Assembly: GCF_000301055.1 (NCBI RefSeq)
Contig: NZ_JH932301.1
Location: 79,563-113,490 of the forward strand
Source: Falseniella ignava CCUG 37419
GTDB taxonomy: Bacteria; Bacillota; Bacilli; Lactobacillales; Aerococcaceae
Length of the DNA: 33,928 bases
Reading direction: 5' to 3'
The position numbers and the translations under genes were made by a program. Each line of letters begins with the position of its first letter. Within the stretch, counting starts at the first letter, position 1. The notes beneath the pieces were generated by a model. It searched no databases, was not told the DNA's origin, and was given only the letters and a program-made list of their open reading frames with translations. Of the stretch, positions 16,137-25,326 are shown piece after piece.

Positions 16137-16283
16137 CATTTTGTTTATTTGGTAGGAAAAAATGACTATCAATTGATGAACTGGTCAAAGTGTACATAAA
16201 ATCAACTCACTAATCTATTCTAACACAAAAAACTTTTTTCTGTTGATCTAAAATAACACTTTTTTTTTAATCTTCTGAACAAC

Positions 16284-16310
16284 AAAAGGCTGACCTAGAA
16301 TCAGCCTTTT
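16284..16310. terminator. terminator after jag (khpB)
   Basis: A perfect 10-bp stem (16284-16293 with 16301-16310) has a seven-base loop, ten bases after the jag stop on the minus strand. The U-tract is moderate (TTTT then GTTGTT). The interval 16140-16283 between this and the palindrome is A/T-rich, and I see no gene in it. Confidence 0.7.
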
Positions 16311-16319
16311 AAAATACAA

Positions 16320-17219
16320 TTATTGTGTTTTATCTACATATTCAACAACTAAATAACGATTTGGCTCTTTTCCTTCAGAATGTGTCTTAATACGATCATA
16401 TTCAGCAAGATGAGCGTGAATTTGTTTGCGTTCATATGCAGGAAGTGGGTCTAAAATCACCGTCTGACGTGTACTTAAAACTTCCTTAGCAGTACGTGAT
16501 GCAATCTGTTCAAGGACGTTTGCACGACGATCACGATAGTCGCCAACATTTAATAGGACAGATACACGGTGGTGACAATAATTTTGTAATAATGTTTGAG
16601 ATAAAATTTGCAATGAATTAATAATTTTTCCGTGTTTTCCAATAACCAGACCTGATTTGTCTGTTTCAATATTAAAGGTTACTTGGTTACCATTGATATC
16701 AAATGTTGTTTCAGATTTTGCACCGTACTCTTTTATGACACGGTCAATATAAGAAGCAACTAATTCACTTGATTTATCCAATGGCAAACCTGTCGAATCA
16801 GTTTCTTTAGTTTCATTTGTTTCTTTTACAGCTGATTCTGGTGCACTTGGAGTCGCTACTGTTTGCTCTGTTGGCGTTGAAATTTCGACTTCATTTGTAA
16901 CATCATGCGATAAAGGTTCTTCTACCACAACTTCTTCCGATGGTTCGACCGGCGCGGTAGTTGGTTGTGGCGATTGAATTTCTTGTTGTTCTTCTTTTTC
17001 TTCTTGAATTAAAACTTCAGTTAATTCTTTGTAGCTTAAATTATCTTTCACCTGGATTTCTACAATCGCATCTTGCTTCCCAAAGCCAAATAATCCTTTT
17101 TTACCTTCACTAATGACACGAATTTCAGCATCTTTTTCTTGGATATTTAGCTCACGAAGTCCTTTAGCAATTGCTTTTTCTACCGTTTCACCACGAACTG
17201 TTAATGAATTTTCAATCAT
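16320..17219 (-). CDS. khpB: RNA-binding protein KhpB (Jag/EloR)
   Basis: KhpB is a cytoplasmic RNA-binding protein that, with KhpA, controls cell elongation and division in Gram-positive cocci. The 299-residue product has the Jag_N domain (1-52, MIENSLTVRGETVEKAIAKG, ending GKKGLFGFGKQDAIVEIQV), a long Glu/Pro/Thr-rich linker (about 60-145), a KH domain whose GxxG loop reads GKHG (about 165-215), and a C-terminal R3H domain (RKQIHAHLAEYDRIKTHSEG, ending NRYLVVEY). It lies 12 bases downstream of yidC, as in most Firmicutes, and closes the rpmH-rnpA-yidC-jag set. The normal next gene, mnmE, is displaced by about 10 kb here. Confidence 0.95.
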   Translation of the reverse strand: MIENSLTVRGETVEKAIAKGLRELNIQEKDAEIRVISEGKKGLFGFGKQDAIVEIQVKDNLSYKELTEVLIQEEKEEQQEIQSPQPTTAPVEPSEEVVVEEPLSHDVTNEVEISTPTEQTVATPSAPESAVKETNETKETDSTGLPLDKSSELVASYIDRVIKEYGAKSETTFDINGNQVTFNIETDKSGLVIGKHGKIINSLQILSQTLLQNYCHHRVSVLLNVGDYRDRRANVLEQIASRTAKEVLSTRQTVILDPLPAYERKQIHAHLAEYDRIKTHSEGKEPNRYLVVEYVDKTQ

Positions 17220-17231
17220 TATATTTTCCTC

Positions 17232-18071
17232 CTACTTCTTCGGATTTCTTCCAGTTACTTTACGATATTGTCGTCTAAGTTCTCGTTGTTTTTCTTTTTC
17301 TGCCTTAATTTTCGCTTCACGTTCAGCAATAATTTTATAAGGGTTATTAAATAAGAAAGTCATCACCAGCGTTGCAGCATTGGATACGACCCAATATAAT
17401 GCAATCGCACTTGGTAATCGAATGGCAATTAATAAAATCATAATTGGGTTTACTAACATGATTCCTTTTGTCGCCGCATTCGTATTTGGATTACTTTTCA
17501 TTGAGAAATACGTCGCAGCAAAGGTTAATACCGCAGCAATAATTGGTAATATAAAATACGAATCCGGTTGACCTAAGTTCATCCATAAGAAATGTCCTTG
17601 ACGTAATTCTGGGGTTCTTAAAATCGATTGATAAAGAGCCATCATTACCGGTAATTGAATTAAAAGTGGGAAGCATCCTGCAAATTGATTCACTCCACGT
17701 TCGCTCATCAATGCTTGTTGTTCATGTTGAATCAATTCTTGAGATTGTCGATCTTTATTCGGATACTTAGCTTTAATCGCATCTAATTCTGGTTGTAATT
17801 CCATCATTTCGCGTTGCGATTTAACTTGCATTTGGTATAAAGGTGTTAATAATACCCGAATAATAATTGTTAAAATCGCAATCCCAATAGGATAACTTTG
17901 TCCAAATAAATTAGAAAACCAAATAATCAGTTGAGACAAATTATAAACGATATATCGATCCCAAATTCCAACACTCTCAGCACTGACTGGTTCATTTATA
18001 TTACCACAAGCTACTAACATCATCGTAACTGATAGTAAAAGACCTATTTTAAACCATTGCTTTTTCTTCAT
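17232..18071 (-). CDS. yidC: membrane protein insertase YidC (SpoIIIJ/YidC1 type)
   Basis: YidC inserts and folds membrane proteins alone or with SecYEG. The 279-residue form is the short Gram-positive type: a lipoprotein signal with lipobox LVAC (C22), five membrane spans, and a basic C-terminal tail (AEREAKIKAEKEKQRELRRQ...) that contacts the ribosome. R72 in TIIIRVLLTPLY matches the conserved groove arginine (Arg73 of B. subtilis SpoIIIJ). The cytoplasmic hairpin loop and the GCFPLLIQLPVMMALYQ segment are typical. It lies ten bases after rnpA and is followed by jag with 12 bases between, so it is part of the same operon. Confidence 0.96.
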   Translation of the reverse strand: MKKKQWFKIGLLLSVTMMLVACGNINEPVSAESVGIWDRYIVYNLSQLIIWFSNLFGQSYPIGIAILTIIIRVLLTPLYQMQVKSQREMMELQPELDAIKAKYPNKDRQSQELIQHEQQALMSERGVNQFAGCFPLLIQLPVMMALYQSILRTPELRQGHFLWMNLGQPDSYFILPIIAAVLTFAATYFSMKSNPNTNAATKGIMLVNPIMILLIAIRLPSAIALYWVVSNAATLVMTFLFNNPYKIIAEREAKIKAEKEKQRELRRQYRKVTGRNPKK

Positions 18072-18080
18072 TCCAACCTC

Positions 18081-18431
18081 CTATGGTGTCGTATTATCAT
18101 AGATGCCAGCAAGTTTCATGACATGAATGATAGATTGTTTAATTTCATGATAATTTTTATTTAAAATATCTTGACGTGCGATGAGAATAAAATCAATGTC
18201 ATGCCGAATATGACCATCCAATTCATGAACAGCCTGGCGTAAATAACGCTTAATTCGATTACGCACCACCGCTGGACCCAACTTTTTACTGACCGAAACA
18301 CCCAGTCTAAAATGTGCTTGGTCTAGTTTTTCATAATAATATAAAACCAGCTGGCGGTTTGCTTTTGATTTTCCTTGATGAAAAACTCGCTGAAAATCTC
18401 GATCTGATTTAACGCGATAAGCTTTTTTCAA
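18081..18431 (-). CDS. rnpA: ribonuclease P protein component RnpA
   Basis: RnpA is the small basic protein that binds the RNase P RNA and positions the 5' leader of precursor tRNA. The family signature RNRIKRYLRQ and the SVSKKLGPAVVRNRIKR core are present. The frame also offers tandem ATGs at 18446 and 18443 (MMRDNLKKAYRVKS), but neither has a Shine-Dalgarno. I chose the TTG at 18429-18431 because GAGGG lies five bases before it and the resulting N-terminus, (M)KKAYRVKSDRDFQ, matches other cocci. The product is then 116 residues. The longer version (121 or 120) cannot be excluded. The gene follows rpmH after a partial terminator and may have its own promoter. Confidence 0.93.
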   Translation of the reverse strand: MKKAYRVKSDRDFQRVFHQGKSKANRQLVLYYYEKLDQAHFRLGVSVSKKLGPAVVRNRIKRYLRQAVHELDGHIRHDIDFILIARQDILNKNYHEIKQSIIHVMKLAGIYDNTTP

Positions 18432-18471
18432 ATTATCCCTCATCATCTATTATTCAACGCTATACTCATTT

Positions 18472-18477
18472 ATTATA
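18472..18477 (-). promoter_or_regulatory. possible rnpA promoter (-10 element)
   Basis: A perfect TATAAT on the minus strand lies between the rpmH terminator and rnpA. No good -35 is seen at 16-18 bases (the best is TTTTCT-like). It would let rnpA-yidC-jag be expressed at a level separate from rpmH. Confidence 0.35.
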
Positions 18478-18523
18478 GCGAACTTTCAATTAAAAGAAAA
18501 ATTAAATTAGCTGATAAAAAAAT

Positions 18524-18563
18524 AACATTCCCTATCAGTACTACATACCTGTTAGGAAATGTT
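18524..18563 (-). terminator. terminator or attenuator between rpmH and rnpA
   Basis: On the minus strand AACATTTCCTA pairs with TAGGGAATGTT (11 bp including one G-U) around an 18-base loop and is followed by A and seven Ts (18516-18522). This is an intrinsic terminator after rpmH that probably allows some read-through. Confidence 0.7.
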
Positions 18564-18582
18564 GTTGACGCCTATATCACGT

Positions 18583-18720
18583 TTATACTGCTAAACGTTT
18601 ACGACCTTTTTGACGGCGTTTGCTAAGTACGCGACGTCCATTTTTTGTACTCATACGTTTACGGAAGCCGTGAACTTTTTTATTTTTACGTTTTTTAGGT
18701 TGATATGTTCTTTTCGACAT
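18583..18720 (-). CDS. rpmH: 50S ribosomal protein L34
   Basis: The 45-residue basic protein starts [19 protein letters not shown] and ends GRKRLAV, which is the near-invariant L34 sequence. It is a late-assembling protein of the large subunit. The frame extends 15 codons further upstream, but AGGAGGTG sits seven bases before the ATG at 18718-18720 and the extension has no family similarity. It is transcribed away from dnaA, with a strong promoter at 18775-18803. Its position beside dnaA is the classic bacterial origin arrangement. Confidence 0.97.
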   Translation of the reverse strand: MSKRTYQPKKRKNKKVHGFRKRMSTKNGRRVLSKRRQKGRKRLAV

Positions 18721-18774
18721 TAAGCTGCACCTCCTGCATATAAATCTGTACACTAACGCATACAATACCTACCT

Positions 18775-18803
18775 ATTTTAAATAATCCATCTAGAAAAGT
18801 CAA
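18775..18803 (-). promoter_or_regulatory. rpmH promoter
   Basis: Minus-strand TTGACT (18798-18803), a 17-base spacer and TAAAAT (18775-18780). It lies at the edge of the DnaA-box cluster, so initiator binding and rpmH transcription may influence one another. Confidence 0.7.
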
Positions 18804-18820
18804 GAAGATTTAAAGGGTTT

Positions 18821-19115
18821 TTATGCACAAAATTATCCACAACCTTTGATGTACTGTGGATATATTTAAGTGTTCAATAAAGTTTTAAACATCATCATCA
18901 CATTAATTATCCACAATCCACAGTTTGTTAATAGTATTTTATTTTATCCTCAGTTTCTGTGAATATCTTTTCAAAACCTTGTTAAACCAATATTCATTAA
19001 TATTTTTTTATGAACAATACAATATTTATTTACACTTATTTTGAAAGTTATGCACAAAAATCATCCACTTGTTCATAACTTTAAAATATGATTGTAGATA
19101 ACTTAGTTATGCACA
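18821..19115. other. oriC: oriC, upstream DnaA-box cluster
   Basis: This gene-free stretch between rpmH and dnaA is A/T-rich and holds a DnaA-box array. Perfect TTATCCACA: 18833-18841 and 18907-18915 (plus). One mismatch: TTATGCACA at 18821-18829, 19048-19056 and 19107-19115 (plus); TTATCCTCA at 18944-18952 (plus); TGTGGATAT at 18855-18863 and TGTAGATAA at 19093-19101 (minus). Weaker two-mismatch sites occur at 18958, 19008, 19061 and 19070. Together with the second cluster beyond dnaA this makes a bipartite origin of the Bacillus type. It also probably mediates dnaA autorepression. Confidence 0.9.
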
Positions 19116-19123
19116 GAAAAAAC

Positions 19124-19151
19124 TTGTTCAAAACTTTCGTTATGATAGAAT
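19124..19151 (+). promoter_or_regulatory. probable dnaA promoter
   Basis: TTGTTC (19124-19129), a 16-base spacer and TAGAAT (19146-19151). A TATGAT at 19141-19146 is an alternative -10 without a well-placed -35. It sits nine bases after the last DnaA box of the upstream cluster, consistent with repression of dnaA by its own product. Confidence 0.45.
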
Positions 19152-19195
19152 AAGAAGTAACGAATTTCTTTAAAAAGTGAGGTGAATCAATTCAA

Positions 19196-20521
19196 ATGAA
19201 TGAATTAGAATCATTTTGGCATGGCTGTCAATTATATATGCAAGATCGTTTATCAGATAGTTCTTATGAACAATGGGTAAAGCCTGTCAAAGCAATTCAG
19301 ATTGGAGACTACAGTGTCAAATTAGCGGTTCCTAATGATTTAACAAAAACATACTGGCAACGTCATTTAACAGGCTATGTCATTCAATATAGTGCTGAAA
19401 AGTATGGCGTTGAATATATTCCAGATTTTGAAATTCAACCGTTTGAACAGCCCATCCAAGAAACCAACGATTTTACGGATGACTATGAAGTAGGATTCTC
19501 TCAAGCAAAATTAAATCCTCATTATACCTTTGAAACGTTCGTCGTCGGAACAGGCAACAATATGGCGACTGGCGCTGCTTATGCTGTCGTAGATTCTCCA
19601 GGAACTACTTATAACCCACTTTTAATTTACGGAGGGGTTGGTCTTGGTAAAACACACTTAATGCATGCAATTGGAAATGAAATTTTAAAACAACATCCAG
19701 GCACACGAATAAAATATGCTACGAGTGAATCATTTATGAATGACTTCATCACCTCAATTCAAAATGGAAGTCAAGCCGAATTCCGAGCGATGTATCGCGA
19801 GATTGATGTTTTATTAATCGATGATATTCAATTTTTATCGAATAAAGGTAAAACCCAGGAAGAATTTTTCCATACCTTTAATGAACTCTATAACAATAAT
19901 AAGCAAATTGTCTTAACGAGTGATAGACTGCCAAATAAAATCGCTAACTTAGAAGAACGATTGATTAGTCGATTTAAATGGGGGCTTTCAACCGATATTA
20001 CCCCTCCTGATTTAGAGACACGAATTGCTATTTTACGTAAAAAAGCACAGAGTGATCGATTAGATATTAATGCAGACACCTTAACCTATATCGCAAATAA
20101 TATTGATACTAATATTCGTGAGCTAGAAGGTGCGTTAGTACGTGTGATCGCCTATGCTGCGATTCAAGGGCGAGAGATTAGTATTGAGTTAGCGGCTGAA
20201 GCGCTGCAAAGTATTATTACCGATTCGGATTCACGACCTCTATCTACTGAAACGATTATCGAACAAGTGGCACATTATTACCAAGTAACTCCAAATGATA
20301 TTAAAGGAAAGAAACGAGTCAAGTCGATTGTCTATCCTCGACAAATTGCCATGTTTTTAAGTCGAGAATTAACAGAACTGTCTTTTCCTAAAATAGGTGA
20401 AGGTTTTGGTAATAAAAACCATACAACCGTCATTCATGCCTATGAGAAAATTCGTGATGAATTAACATACGATTCGAATTTAAAACAAGAAATTGAACAA
20501 CTAAAAAGCCGATTAAAATAA
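19196..20521 (+). CDS. dnaA: chromosomal replication initiator DnaA
   Basis: DnaA-ATP binds DnaA boxes, forms a filament and opens oriC. The 441-residue protein has domain I (1 to about 75, ESFWHGCQLYMQDRLSD...), a short linker (about 76-105), the AAA+ domain with Walker A GGVGLGKTH (146-154), Walker B LLIDDIQFL (D209, D210) and sensor regions, and domain IV with the DnaA signature GNKNHTTVIHAYEKI (405-419) that reads the box. The ATG at 19196 has GAGGTGA about ten bases upstream. The gene is flanked by box clusters on both sides and followed by dnaN with no terminator between. Confidence 0.98.
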   Translation: MNELESFWHGCQLYMQDRLSDSSYEQWVKPVKAIQIGDYSVKLAVPNDLTKTYWQRHLTGYVIQYSAEKYGVEYIPDFEIQPFEQPIQETNDFTDDYEVGFSQAKLNPHYTFETFVVGTGNNMATGAAYAVVDSPGTTYNPLLIYGGVGLGKTHLMHAIGNEILKQHPGTRIKYATSESFMNDFITSIQNGSQAEFRAMYREIDVLLIDDIQFLSNKGKTQEEFFHTFNELYNNNKQIVLTSDRLPNKIANLEERLISRFKWGLSTDITPPDLETRIAILRKKAQSDRLDINADTLTYIANNIDTNIRELEGALVRVIAYAAIQGREISIELAAEALQSIITDSDSRPLSTETIIEQVAHYYQVTPNDIKGKKRVKSIVYPRQIAMFLSRELTELSFPKIGEGFGNKNHTTVIHAYEKIRDELTYDSNLKQEIEQLKSRLK

Positions 20522-20526
20522 TCGAC

Positions 20527-20672
20527 TGTGGATAATGGTTGAATAAGTTCAACAGTTATTTACACCCACATTCACAAGAGAATTCCTTGCTATTAAACGA
20601 ATAGTTTAGTTTATACACACAATACACAAGGCCTACTACCACTACTAATTTATTAATATTATATAAATAAAG
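20527..20672. other. oriC: oriC, downstream part: DnaA boxes, DnaA-trio tract and unwinding element
   Basis: The dnaA-dnaN gap starts with a perfect minus-strand DnaA box TGTGGATAA (20527-20535) and has TTATACACA (20611-20619, one mismatch). Fourteen bases later comes CTA-CTA-CCA-CTA-CTA (20633-20647). Read 3'-5' on the opposite strand this is GAT-GAT-GGT-GAT-GAT, the DnaA-trio pattern known from B. subtilis. An A/T-only run follows (about 20647-20671), which fits a DNA unwinding element. The order box, trio, A/T tract matches the melting site of known bipartite origins, so opening is expected here rather than upstream of dnaA. Confidence 0.85.
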
Positions 20673-20682
20673 GAGCCTAACG

Positions 20683-21825
20683 ATGAAATTTACCATTAAA
20701 AGAACTGCTTTTATGAACCAACTTAATAATGTTTCTCGTGCGATTTCTTCTAAATCAACTATCCCAATTTTATTAGGTATCAAAATGACAGCGACTGAAG
20801 AGGGAATTACGCTAGTTGGTTCTGATACTGAATTATCAATCGAAGGATTCTTACCGATTAAAGACGAGTCACTTGGTTTATCGATTGAATCAACCGGGAG
20901 TGTTGTAGTTACTTCACGTTATTTCTTAGAAGTAATTCGAAAACTTCCGGCCGACACTGTGACTGTTGAAGTCAATGACCAAGCCATTGTAAATATTCAA
21001 TCAGGGCAAAGTCACTTTACATTAAATGGCATTGATGGAAATCAGTATCCACTTTTACCAGAAATTATTTCTGAAGAATCCATCCAACTTCCTACAGAAC
21101 TTTTTAAAGAATTAATTGCTCAAACAATTATTTCTACTTCAAATCAAGAAACGCGTCCAATTTTAACAGGAGTTAATATTACGCTTAAAGGAAAACAATT
21201 AACAGGTGTTGCTACTGATAGCCATCGCCTAAGTCAACGAACAATTGAAATTATGAATGATCAAGAATTAGAAATTGAATCGATGACAATTCCTAAAAAA
21301 ACATTAAATGAATTAAGTCGTATTGTAGAAGATGAAGATCATATTAAATTAATTATTTCAGATGAACAATTAATTTTTGCGCTTAAAAATTTAACGATTT
21401 ATTCAAGGATTTTAGAAGGAAATTATCCTGATACGGATCGGTTGATTCCTACCGAACATGCAACACGTATTGTTGTTAATGCGGATACGTTCTATCATGC
21501 GATTGATCGGGCAAGTATTATGTCCAATCAAGGAAAAAATAATGTCGTTCGATTAGAGATTGAAGATCAACGGGTTGAACTTTCTGTTTATGGTAGCCAA
21601 TTGGGCTCTTCAAATGAAGCTATTGAAACTCAAACAGTGACGGGAGAGTCACTTCAAATCTCCTTTAATCCAGACTATATGAAAGATGCACTAAAAACTT
21701 TCAATGGGACTGATATTCAAATGGATTTTCAATCGAATGTTCGTCCAATTTTACTGACAGCTGTGGAAGATGAAACTTCTTCAGCAAACCTAATTCAATT
21801 ATTAACACCGATCCGAACACATTAA
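20683..21825 (+). CDS. dnaN: DNA polymerase III beta subunit (sliding clamp)
   Basis: The 380-residue product forms the dimeric ring that tethers polymerase and repair proteins to DNA. MKFTIKRTAFMNQLNNVSRAISSKSTIPILLGIKM is the canonical N-terminus, and the three-domain length is normal. The C-terminal segment ILLTAVEDETSSANLIQLLTPIRTH resembles the usual clamp ending (L-x-P-I/V-R). The ATG has AAAGGAG eight bases upstream. It follows dnaA across the unwinding element, is probably co-transcribed with it, and ends at a clear terminator. Confidence 0.98.
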   Translation: MKFTIKRTAFMNQLNNVSRAISSKSTIPILLGIKMTATEEGITLVGSDTELSIEGFLPIKDESLGLSIESTGSVVVTSRYFLEVIRKLPADTVTVEVNDQAIVNIQSGQSHFTLNGIDGNQYPLLPEIISEESIQLPTELFKELIAQTIISTSNQETRPILTGVNITLKGKQLTGVATDSHRLSQRTIEIMNDQELEIESMTIPKKTLNELSRIVEDEDHIKLIISDEQLIFALKNLTIYSRILEGNYPDTDRLIPTEHATRIVVNADTFYHAIDRASIMSNQGKNNVVRLEIEDQRVELSVYGSQLGSSNEAIETQTVTGESLQISFNPDYMKDALKTFNGTDIQMDFQSNVRPILLTAVEDETSSANLIQLLTPIRTH

Positions 21826-21837
21826 TCCAAATTTTTT

Positions 21838-21873
21838 AGACCTTTGTTTTATCAAACATAGGTCTTTTTTTTT
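21838..21873 (+). terminator. terminator after dnaN
   Basis: AGACCTTTGTTT (21838-21849) pairs with AAACATAGGTCT (21854-21865) with one mismatch and a four-base loop, followed by a run of Ts to 21873. It separates dnaA-dnaN from yaaA-recF-gyrBA. The rest of the gap to 21975 shows nothing further. Confidence 0.85.
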
Positions 21874-21975
21874 GAATAATGAATTAAATGCTTCTACTAG
21901 AAAAAAATATTTCAGAAAGCTTTTTACATTATATTCAAATAGAAACGCTAAAACCCCCTTAAAATCGCCGATTAT

Positions 21976-22004
21976 TTGATAAAACGTTCAAAATCAACTA
22001 TAAT
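21976..22004 (+). promoter_or_regulatory. promoter for yaaA-recF-gyrB-gyrA
   Basis: TTGATA (21976-21981), a 17-base spacer and TATAAT (21999-22004), with start near 22011 and the yaaA ATG at 22038. No other promoter as good is seen before gyrB or gyrA. Confidence 0.75.
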
Positions 22005-22037
22005 ATAAGGTAGTTTAATAGACAGGTAGGTGGAAAA

Positions 22038-22271
22038 ATGGAAGAAATTACGGCATTAATTAACACGGAATATATTACGTTAGGGCAATTACTTAAATTA
22101 GCTGACTTGATTTCTAGCGGGGGTATGGCTAAATGGTATTTAAATGAGCACCAAGTCCTAGTAAATCAAGTTGAAGAAAATCGTCGTGGACGAAAATTAT
22201 ATTCAAATGACCAAGTTGAGATTCCTGAAGAAGGTATCTTAATTACGGTTGTCTATTCTGATGAAGATTAA
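22038..22271 (+). CDS. yaaA: S4-domain RNA-binding protein YaaA
   Basis: The 77-residue protein is a single S4-like RNA-binding module (TLGQLLKLADLISSGGMAKWYL, then VNQVEENRRGRKLYSNDQVEI). It sits between dnaN and recF exactly as in B. subtilis yaaA, also called rlbA there. It is thought to act in ribosome assembly or RNA binding; the precise target is unclear. GGTGG precedes the ATG. Its last 11 bases overlap the recF start, giving translational coupling. Confidence 0.93.
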   Translation: MEEITALINTEYITLGQLLKLADLISSGGMAKWYLNEHQVLVNQVEENRRGRKLYSNDQVEIPEEGILITVVYSDED

Positions 22272-23376
22272 CCACCTCTCCTTGCATCAATTCCGTAACT
22301 ATTCGCAACTTGATATTGAATTTAATTCGAAGCTGACGATTATTACTGGTGAGAATGCCCAAGGAAAGACCAATCTCCTTGAGGCTATTTTTTTATTAGC
22401 CATTGGAAAAAGTTATCGTACACAACGTGATCAAGAGTTAATTCAATGGAATCAATCGAGTGCGATGGTGGAAGGAATTATTGAATATCCTCATTATAAT
22501 TTGCCACTTTCGTTAGTGATTAGTCCTAAAGGAAAAGTTGCTAAGGTCAACCACCTTGAACAACGTAAATTAAGCGATTTTGTTGGTAATTTTAATGTTG
22601 TTCTATTTGCTCCAGAAGATTTACAGTTTGTGAAAGGTCCACCGAGTATTCGTCGTAGATTTTTAAATGCCGAACTAGGGCAAGCATATCCAGTTTATTT
22701 AAGAACCGTTGTGGAATACGAGCGGATTTTAAAACAACGTAACACTTACTTGAAAAATTATGCCCGCACTGAAGAATTTGATGAAATTTACTTTCAAATT
22801 ATGACAGAACAGTTTATTGAAAAAGCAGTCGATATTGTAAAGATGCGTCTTGAATTTATTCGACAAATTGAAGGTTTTGCACAATCCATGCATCATCTAT
22901 TATCGAAAGAGCGTGATGAATTTAGAATGGAATATTCATCCTCTTCGTCAAAACTGAATTATGAACAAGTGGATACGTTAGCGGATCAATTCAAAGCGTT
23001 ATTTGACCAATCTTATTCACGTGAATTAAAGCAACAAGTCACACTGTATGGTCCGCATCGAGATGATTTGAAGTTGTGGCTTAATGAACGAGAGGCGCAA
23101 CAATTTGCTTCGCAAGGTCAACAGCGAACAATTGCGCTATCTATCAAACTAGCAGAATTAGAATGGTTTAAACAAATTAAAGGACATTACCCAGTGTTAT
23201 TACTTGATGATGTCTTATCCGAACTTGATGATGAGCGGCAGTTTATTTTAATGGATCAAATCGAGAATCGCGTACAGACTTTCTTAACGACCGCCTCAAT
23301 TAATCATGATTTATTAAAATCACTAAATCAAACAGATATTTTGTATGTCCATCAAGGACAAGTACAACGAAAATAA
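22261..23376 (+). CDS. recF: DNA replication and repair protein RecF
   Basis: RecF is an SMC-like ATPase that with RecO and RecR loads RecA at gaps. The 371-residue protein has Walker A GENAQGKT (30-37), a signature-like SQGQQRT near residue 285, and Walker B LLLDDVLSELD (D316, D317). I start it at ATG 22261 (MKINHLSLHQFRNY), which matches the family N-terminus, rather than the in-frame TTG at 22249. The start lies inside yaaA and has no strong Shine-Dalgarno, so coupling to yaaA translation is likely. gyrB follows after 18 bases. Confidence 0.96.
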   Translation: MKINHLSLHQFRNYSQLDIEFNSKLTIITGENAQGKTNLLEAIFLLAIGKSYRTQRDQELIQWNQSSAMVEGIIEYPHYNLPLSLVISPKGKVAKVNHLEQRKLSDFVGNFNVVLFAPEDLQFVKGPPSIRRRFLNAELGQAYPVYLRTVVEYERILKQRNTYLKNYARTEEFDEIYFQIMTEQFIEKAVDIVKMRLEFIRQIEGFAQSMHHLLSKERDEFRMEYSSSSSKLNYEQVDTLADQFKALFDQSYSRELKQQVTLYGPHRDDLKLWLNEREAQQFASQGQQRTIALSIKLAELEWFKQIKGHYPVLLLDDVLSELDDERQFILMDQIENRVQTFLTTASINHDLLKSLNQTDILYVHQGQVQRK

Positions 23377-23391
23377 ACGATAAAGGAGTAA

Positions 23392-25308
<1,917 letters not shown>

Positions 25309-25326
25309 TCGGAAAGGAGATAATCA

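Noticed and set aside
18721-18765. N-terminal extension of L34
   Set aside because: The extension runs through the ribosome site, and L34 is universally about 44-46 residues.
22249-22260. TTG start for recF four codons upstream
   Set aside because: The ATG at 22261 gives the exact family N-terminus; the TTG has no ribosome site.
23013-23028. Possible fourth parS inside recF (palindrome around TTCACGTGAA)
   Set aside because: Only 12 of 16 positions match and the outer bases differ on both sides, too weak beside three perfect sites. It could be rechecked with ParB ChIP data.
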